Assembly (NCBI GenBank): GCA_933207985.1
Contig: OW240914.1
Span: forward strand, 285,503,751 to 285,567,750
Direction: 5' to 3'
DNA: 64,000 nt
Source of the DNA: Pelobates cultripes
Taxonomy: Eukaryota > Chordata > Amphibia > Anura > Pelobatidae
Made by a program: the position numbers and the translations under genes. Of the stretch, positions 57,901 to 64,000 are shown piece after piece (positions within the stretch are counted from its first letter, which is position 1; every line of letters begins with the position of its first letter). A model generated the notes under the pieces. The model searched no databases and was not told where the DNA came from. It was given only the letters and a program-made list of their open reading frames with translations.

Positions 57901-58051
57901 CACACTCCGGGCTGCCATTGTAAATTCTGTGCATATTTGATAACTCTTGTCAGTGCACACAACACGCTGGCGACAGACATGATTATCTTCTCTCTTGCAG
58001 GCAGAGTGCCTGCAAGGGGAATATTGCTTCCCCCTCCACCCCCCTCAGTGT

Positions 58052-58054
<3 letters not shown>

Positions 58055-58089
<35 letters not shown>
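58055..58089. repeat. (TA)n microsatellite
   Basis: About 17 TA units. Confidence 0.95.
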
Positions 58090-58090
<1 letters not shown>

Positions 58091-58185
58091 GGTTGTAGGA
58101 AGGTGGCTGCACTCTCAGTCCCTAATAAAACCCAAACTTTATTTCAATGTCATTAAAAAGAAGATCGAAGTTTCAGTCCCTCTAA

Positions 58186-59150
58186 GGCAAACATGTCAAA
58201 CTCAAAGGCTAGCACGGGCCAAATAAACAAGGTTTAAGTTTACGTGGGCCGCATAGAAATGTAGGTTTATTTTGAAAAGTACAGTATAAAAAAAAAATCA
58301 GCATCCCCCTCTTCTAAACCCTAGCACTCTCCTCTACTAAACTCTGGAGTCCAGCTTCTGGTATACCCCCAATGGTGTCATCCACACCCTATGACAAAGT
58401 GGATTCTCCCGGTACTCCTTGAAACCTTGTGAAGGTGGAGCACGTTGACGTCATGTCTGAAAGTGATGTGGTCTTGCATGCTTCCGTGCACCTCCAGGTC
58501 CTCCACTGTCCAGCAGCAGCCATTGCAACACTGACCAGCACACAGTCCCTGACAGACACACACCAACACACACTCACTTACTCACTCACAGGCACACTCA
58601 CTGACAGATACACACACTCATTCACTGACAGACACACACACACACACACACACACAGAAACACACTCACTGAAACACACACACTCACTGACAGACAGACA
58701 CTCACTGACAGATACACACACCCACCCACTGACAGACAGACAGACACACACACACAACTGACAGACACACACATTTTACACATTCTTGCACACACTCACA
58801 AATCATTTTATTTATTGCTCCCTACCTTTGGGAACTGGTGTGGGGCCTCTCCCTGGGGTCTCCCTATCTGCTCCTCACTGCTCACTCACGCGCACAGTTT
58901 AGTGATGCTGGGCCGGAATGACATCATACTCCGGCACCCAGGATCACTACAGAGGACGTGTGCGAGGGAGCAGTGAGGAACAGGAAGAATAGACTGAGCT
59001 CCCTCGCTGCCGCCAACAATCTCTCCTCCCGGCCGGTTAAATTTGAGCAAAGTGGGGAGAGCAGGTGCCTACTCTGCCTTAACATGTCAAACCCGCGGAT
59101 CGCTGGGCCACAAAGATATTCATTGTGGACCGCATGCGACCCGCGGTGAC
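58186..59150. mobile_element. hAT-like/minisatellite element, third copy of the palindrome architecture
   Basis: ACATGTCAAACTCAAAGGC starts at about 58188. Next comes a CACTCACTGACAGACACA-type CA minisatellite (58545-58800), then GCTCCCTACCTTTGGGAAC, CCCTGGGGTC, and a palindrome GCCGGAATGACATCATACTC around TGACATCA (58919-58926). GTGCGAGGGAGC follows. The right side ends near ATGTCAAACCCGCGG (59084). The left and right ATGTCAAAC boxes are in direct, not inverted, orientation, so this may be two overlapping pieces rather than one element. No target duplication was found. Confidence 0.6.
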
Positions 59151-59155
59151 GCCAT

Positions 59156-59735
59156 TCTTTTAAGGACAATATTACCAAAAGAAGTTCCCTATCTCCAATT
59201 TCATATCTTCTTTCTGTGTCAGATAGTTTTTTCGAATAGAAGCCACAGGGATGAAGAGGTTGGTCATGTTTTTTGCGTTGTGACAAATCAGCTCCTAAAC
59301 CAGTCTCTGATGCATCTACCTCTAGCAAGAAGGGAAGGTTAAGATCAGGATGGAATAGTATGGGAGCAGACGCAAATGACGTTTCAAAAGGTTTCAAAAT
59401 CCTTCAAGGCATCAGGAGACCACTTTTGGGGATTAACACCTTTCAAATTCGTTATGGGAGCAACAATAGACGAAAATCTTTAATAAAACGTCTATAATAG
59501 TCCGAAAAGCCTATAAATCTCTGAATAGCTTTAAGTCTATTAGGATGGAATCTAATTTCTTGGGATCCATTTCAAACCCTTCTCCTGAAGCCCTTCTCCG
59601 TAACCTAGAAAACTTATTTGAGACTAGTGACATTTTTTTTTTCTAGTTTACAATATAAACCATTTTGTAAAAGTCTAGCCAACACCTTGTTGACTTGTTT
59701 GTGATGTGGTTCCTTTTCCTTCCCTTATATTCTGG
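59156..59735 (-). pseudogene. Ty3/gypsy-type pol fragment (RT end and RNase H start)
   Basis: Minus-strand frames, with several breaks, carry the end of the gypsy reverse transcriptase and the tether to RNase H. Blocks include VLARLLQNGLYCKLEK, then a Phe-Ile-Gly-Phe block, then [10 protein letters not shown]. In the intact ORF (58924-59397) come [30 protein letters not shown] and [11 protein letters not shown], with the RNase H-type Asp-Ala-Ser and Glu-Leu-Leu motifs. The match ends near 59155, where the hAT-like/ATGTCAAAC repeat begins. Broken frames show a dead copy. It adjoins the DIRS-like element on its 5' side. Confidence 0.85.
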
Positions 59736-59849
59736 GTTCCTTTCATTTCTAGCCACGCCCCCAAAACAATTGAATTTGAGCGTTTTGGTGGGACATGACG
59801 TCATCAGTGTCATGACGACGTTGTGCGCCGCATCATAAAAGGAGCTATT

Positions 59850-62100
59850 TCAGCCAGTTTGAGAATTGCTGGAAACATGAGAAGGACTTCTGGACAGGTC
59901 CCCAACCTCTTGCAGGATGTCTTCAGTGTGTGGCATAGCCTGTGCCAATACATAAGGTACCCTGACACTGAGAGTAGCCAACCGGCATTCTCTAGAAATC
60001 CCAGAAATTCTATCTACTGTGAAGGAGTTAAAATCGACTTTTCGTAATTTATCACGAAGCCAAGACTTGTTAAAAGATTCAATGTCTATTGAGAATGTAG
60101 TTGAGTAGAGTTTGCACACTCAGACATAATCAGTATGTCATGTAAATAAATGATCATTCTCACTCCTCTGCTTTGAAGTAGCGGTTTGAGGATTTGCTGA
60201 AACAGCAAGGTGCAGAAGATAAACCAAATGGCATTGCCATTTATTCCCTTACCATATGAATTGTAAATAATTCTGACAAGAAGTGTGAATAGGTACTGTA
60301 AAGTATGCATCTTTCAGATCTAATTTTATCAACCAGTCAAATAGTAACAGATAATAAATTCCCTCCATTTTGAAATGATGGTACCTGACAAAATTGTTTA
60401 AATATTTTATATTTATGACTGGTCTGTGAACAGCATCTTTCTCTTTACCAGGAATAAATTGCTTATGAAACCTGGACTGTTCATGGGAACCTGAATGATG
60501 GCATTTTTGGAAAATAAATGTGATATTTCTTGATGAACTGGAGCTTGTTTTTGGATCGAGACGTTTTGAGGATTTGATATGAAATCTATTTTGTGTCTCA
60601 GAACAATATCTAATATGCAAGCATTGTTTGTAATCTGACTCCAAGCATGGAAATAAGGAGTGAGTCTGCCCCCTAACCTTTCTAGAGAAGAAATACTCAC
60701 CAGATGAAACTGTTGTACTCACCAGATGTTGATCTGAAATGAGAAATTCCTCGGTGGCATCTGGATCTCCATGAACTGCCACGAAGAGGGGAGAATGAAG
60801 ATGTTTACTGGGTAAATAGTCTGTAGGATTGGAAAGCGTTCCTTGGAACCCATCTATTTTGATAGAAGAGGCTTGAAGAATGGTTCCATCTTCTTCCAAT
60901 CCTCCTCCATCCCTTTATTTAACCTTAGGATTAAATATCCTTTCCAGAGGGGTCTGAGCCTAATCAAGTGAACTAAAGAGATTTACATATTTCTTTAAGT
61001 CTTTAATAAAAATATCTCTGAATATGAGACCTTCTGCAGCTGGTCCAGGTTCTGAAGTGGCTAAATTGGATAATTGTAGATACCTTTTCATTAGGATTGA
61101 CCTGCGGCGTTCACTGGACAGGGCTGCATTAGCATTTCCCAAAAGCATACAATCCGTTGGGTCCATCCTCTCAGCATATCAATACTGTGAGAATTCCTAG
61201 AAGCAGCAGCTTGTTCTAGAATTTTAAAACTTTTTTCCACGGGACCAGATATATTCAGCAATTTATCCTGACAAGATTTTAATTATCTGTAAAGTCCTTC
61301 GTTAGGGTTCTTACCTGATTTTGTTAAAAATTGTACTATAGTGGGATCGAAATCAGGGATCTGTGCTACTTTCTTAGGTAAAGTCAGTGTAGGGCATTCA
61401 GCTCTCAGCTTGTTTCTAGCTGCGTGGTCAAGGGTTTTCCTCAACCAGATATTTGGCTATGTGAGCCACAGGGAGCCATTTGGCCTAACAAGGATGTTTA
61501 ATATAGCCTGGGTCAAATAATGGTTTTTCATTAATTTCAAAAATAACATTCTGATCATCTGATTTAGAGAGACGATAAGGTGCCTCAGAATATAATTTGA
61601 GGCAGTATCAGATTTTTCTTCTTCTGAAGTTGAAGATGAATTAACATTGGAGGAGGTTTTAAAGGAGTCAGGTTTATTACTGTGAATAACCTCTCCGAGC
61701 CTGTTTGTCTTCTTCACAGGCAGAGGGTCTTTTGAGCGGTTTTATACACTCATAAACTTTGTGTTTTATTATAGTCTTGGTCTTTCCCTATTTTATGAGA
61801 TTTTGAACAACTTGGGGAATCTAAAGGACCGTCAAAGCAATGTTTGCCCATCTGGGTTGCCTTTCCAGACCTCCTGAGTCCTTGAGCTAAATTTAGTTCA
61901 GACTGTACAGACTACCAAAATTGGTCAGAAGGGGTATTAATCATTTGAGTCTGACTAGATGTAGAATGACTTATGGCCTAAGCCACGTACTTTGCAATTG
62001 CTTCCTGAATAGAAGACATTGCAGTAAAAATTGCAGATGAAGCTGACTTGTTAACAGATAAGTCTACAATGTATTGTAGAGAATCCTGTCAGCAGCACCA
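59850..62100 (-). pseudogene. DIRS-like retrotransposon, gag-like region and reverse transcriptase
   Basis: On the minus strand the gag-like part (about 62100-60960) includes LLGNANAALSSERRRSIL, a feature of DIRS ORF1 proteins. The RT follows (60899-60120): GGRLTPYFHAW, EISHLFSKNAIIQV, RPVINIKYLNNFV, HFKMEGI and KLDLKDAYFTVPIHTSC in conserved order. The active-site box reads YLHDILIM where YLDDILIM is usual, so a catalytic Asp is lost. RNase H-like remnants (SLGF, IEFLGF) run to about 59850. DIRS elements use a tyrosine recombinase instead of an integrase; no recombinase is visible here, so the copy is truncated. Several frame changes are present. Confidence 0.85.
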
Positions 62101-62329
62101 GGTTTTCGTGACTAAGAGGGAATTCATAATTAATATTTTGCAACAAATTGTAATTTAGTATTACTATAATTAAATAGTAAATAATGTTGCAAGTGAATGG
62201 GTAAACACCCTTGGCAGAAAAAACAATTAGGTTAGAAGTAATAATAACAAAGTTGTAGAGAAACGTTGTGCTGGGGTAAAGTGGGCGGGAAAGTTAGCTG
62301 ACAACCAACTAACTTGAATTGCCGCGCAA

Positions 62330-62700
62330 AATTATGTCAGTATAATATTTGAGGGTCGACCAACTGAAATCACGAGTGCCACGATTCACCCCAAAAAAAC
62401 CCGCTGAGTTGTTAACTATGATGTTTGGTGTAAGACACGCGAATGCAAAGTTAAAAACATCTGAATGGCCGTGATTCTCAAGAAAAAATACGTTGAATTG
62501 ATGTGAGCAGTTAACTATGACTTTCGGTCTAAAACCTGCGAATGCAAAATGAAATAGCCTTATATCAACAATTTGCCCCAAAAAATCTACCGGACTTGAA
62601 TTATTAAAAAAAAAAAGCTGAATCGTCACGTCTCGCATGAAAACGTGCGAACGTGAATGATTCAATTTGGTGAAAACTACGAATGCCAACACAATGAAAA
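62330..62700. repeat. Three diverged ~100-bp repeats with GCGAATGCAAA boxes
   Basis: TTAACTATGATGTTTGGTG, ACACGCGAATGCAAAG recurs as TTAACTATGACTTTCGGTC, CCTGCGAATGCAAAA about 104 bases later. A weaker third unit with CGTGCGAACGTGAATG follows near 62645. A 140-codon minus-strand ORF spans the array and is probably a product of the repetition. Confidence 0.6.
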
Positions 62701-62739
62701 CATACAGTGCTGCCCGCGAATTTAGCCGCAAGTGGCTCC

Positions 62740-63199
62740 ACGAATATATAACAATGACAGTATTAAAAAATCAGGATAAGCAGAAATTAATATGTAGTAA
62801 ATAATAATAAAAAATATTACTTAATCATTTCAGATATTTGACAAAATAGTAAATATATATGAATACATATATTTATAAATACATAATAACCAAACTGAAA
62901 AGTATACATTAGAGAAAATTGTTGCATATGTGTATACATGTGTTACTTATCTATACTGGAGCAGCAAAGAAAGAGGAAGGAGATTGGGTATCATTCACTA
63001 TATAGAATACGCTAGATGTTGATTGGCAACCATATGTTCCATTTCAGTTACTGTCTGTTTTTTGTTATTTGTTCACTAAGCTTTATTGAAAAAATGTCTT
63101 TGCTGCTGGAGTTAAGTAAAGAAACTTAATGCATAATACGAGTCTCCGGTCTTGTTATAAAATCACAGTTTTCCAATGCTGCCTAATATTAAGTTTTTA
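62740..63199. other. Unassigned AT-rich interval
   Basis: Nothing recognised. Confidence 0.4.
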
Positions 63200-63438
63200 C
63201 AAGGCAAATGCTTTGGGCAATTGCTTCCTCTTAAGTTTAGCTCCACTCAGCTAATCAAACCAGGAAGTAACAGGGCTGTTTGTCTGATTGAAAATTAAGG
63301 GGATGAAACCAGGTTAATTTATGAAAGAAAATAAACAAATCTGCACTTTATGCAAAATGAGAAAAAGAGAATACACTCTTCTCACATAAAGCTTTTCAGC
63401 AAGCTAAAGTGCTTTAGGGGTTTGTAGCGTCCCTTTAA
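63200..63438. mobile_element. T2-type MITE, right end
   Basis: It ends GGTTTGTAGCGTCCCTTTAA at TTAA 63435-63438, whose complement TTAAAGGGACGCTAC fits the T2 pattern. The left edge is not defined. Confidence 0.45.
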
Positions 63439-64000
63439 ATATAATGAGACATTGCGCAAGTTTGGCCTCAAATTGGGCTATTTTTTTTTAGTTCACCACC
63501 TCCCTCTGTCCCACCAAACCAAATGTAGCCAACCACCCCTACTGCAGGAGACATTTAAATGGCCAAAAATGCAGATATAATCTGGCCTGTAATACAGCAA
63601 AAGAACATTGTGAATGTGTTCATTGATTTGTTTTGAAATAAATAGTAATTTGGTCAGACAATATCACTAATTATGGCTATTTCGTGTTCCAAGTATTCCA
63701 AACAGTAAGATACTGTGTAATGCATCATAAAGACCTTCATTTGATTTAACAACGTGTAAAAAAGGAATACTGAATGTATATCCAGCAGACAATAATATAA
63801 AGTACATACAGTGCCTGTTCGGTAGTAATTACAATGCAGTGTTATAATAGCAGACTTACTGGTACAGTACTGCAGCACAATGTCATTGATTAATACGTGC
63901 TCAAACATTCTAAGGTCAAATGTTGCTGGGATGAATGTTGTTGACATGAATAATTGATTCTCATTTTAGGAGCTGTGTTTCCAGTAGAGAGAGAGAGAGA
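63439..64000. other. Unassigned AT-rich interval ending in (GA)n
   Basis: No gene recognised. The window stops in a GA dinucleotide run (from about 63986). Confidence 0.4.

Noticed and set aside
58186..59150. One hAT element bounded by the two ATGTCAAAC boxes
   Set aside because: The boxes are in direct rather than inverted orientation and no duplication was found; it is kept only as a probable composite.

Overview
This window looks like repeat-rich nuclear DNA from an amphibian, most likely a frog. It carries many TTAA-flanked MITEs of the T2/Kolobok type described in Xenopus, L1/Tx1-like and CR1-like LINEs, a DIRS-like retrotransposon, gypsy-type LTRs, a Tc1-like element, hAT-like and piggyBac-like elements, and long tandem repeats. 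There are no prokaryotic features, no operons, no CRISPR array, and no intact protein-coding gene. Nearly every long ORF is either a decayed transposon or a tandem repeat read through.

Layout. 1-9.7 kb: AT-rich sequence with T2-type MITEs, a 463-bp TA-flanked MITE (3864-4326), a non-coding exon-like interval (1899-2032) and a short GC3-rich coding-like stretch (2517-2618, minus). 9.7-14.1 kb: minus-strand cluster of a Tc1-like transposase remnant and L1/Tx1-like LINE pieces, with one LINE copy apparently lying inside another. 15.6-21.5 kb: hAT-like non-autonomous elements packed with CA/GT minisatellites and GC-rich palindromes; two are bounded by exact 8-bp target duplications (16329-18097 and 20331-21538). 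21.5-26.3 kb: minisatellites and a hAT-type end. 26.8-28.8 kb: decayed plus-strand L1/Tx1 LINE. 29-30.1 kb: minisatellites and perfect hairpins. 30.1-36.2 kb: the least repetitive part. It holds a probable gypsy LTR and the best candidate for a host coding exon (34919-34998).

36.2-39.2 kb: a back-to-back pair of T2 MITEs, a third copy, and a hAT-like minisatellite block. 39.2-46.2 kb: two piggyBac-like elements with TTAA duplications. The larger carries at least seven tandem units of about 390 bp. 46.3-46.7 kb: CR1-like LINE tail. 48.0-49.2 kb and 54.3-55.6 kb: two related short retrotransposons, each with an L1-like 5' region, a stub of ORF1, a poly-A tail and a target duplication. 51.2-53.8 kb: hAT-like and minisatellite complex with a 100-bp assembly gap. 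56.0-56.7 kb: long GATA microsatellite, then a 270-bp fold-back. 58.2-62.1 kb: a third hAT-like/minisatellite element, a gypsy pol fragment and a DIRS-like element (gag-like region then reverse transcriptase, minus strand).

The host gene content is at most a few small exons, so the window probably lies inside a long intron or in intergenic DNA. The most novel-looking signal is a recurring architecture in the hAT-like elements: hAT terminus, CA/GT minisatellite, and a GC-rich palindrome centred on TGACGTCA or a CpG-decayed version of it. All family assignments come from reading motifs and termini by eye. No database search was possible.
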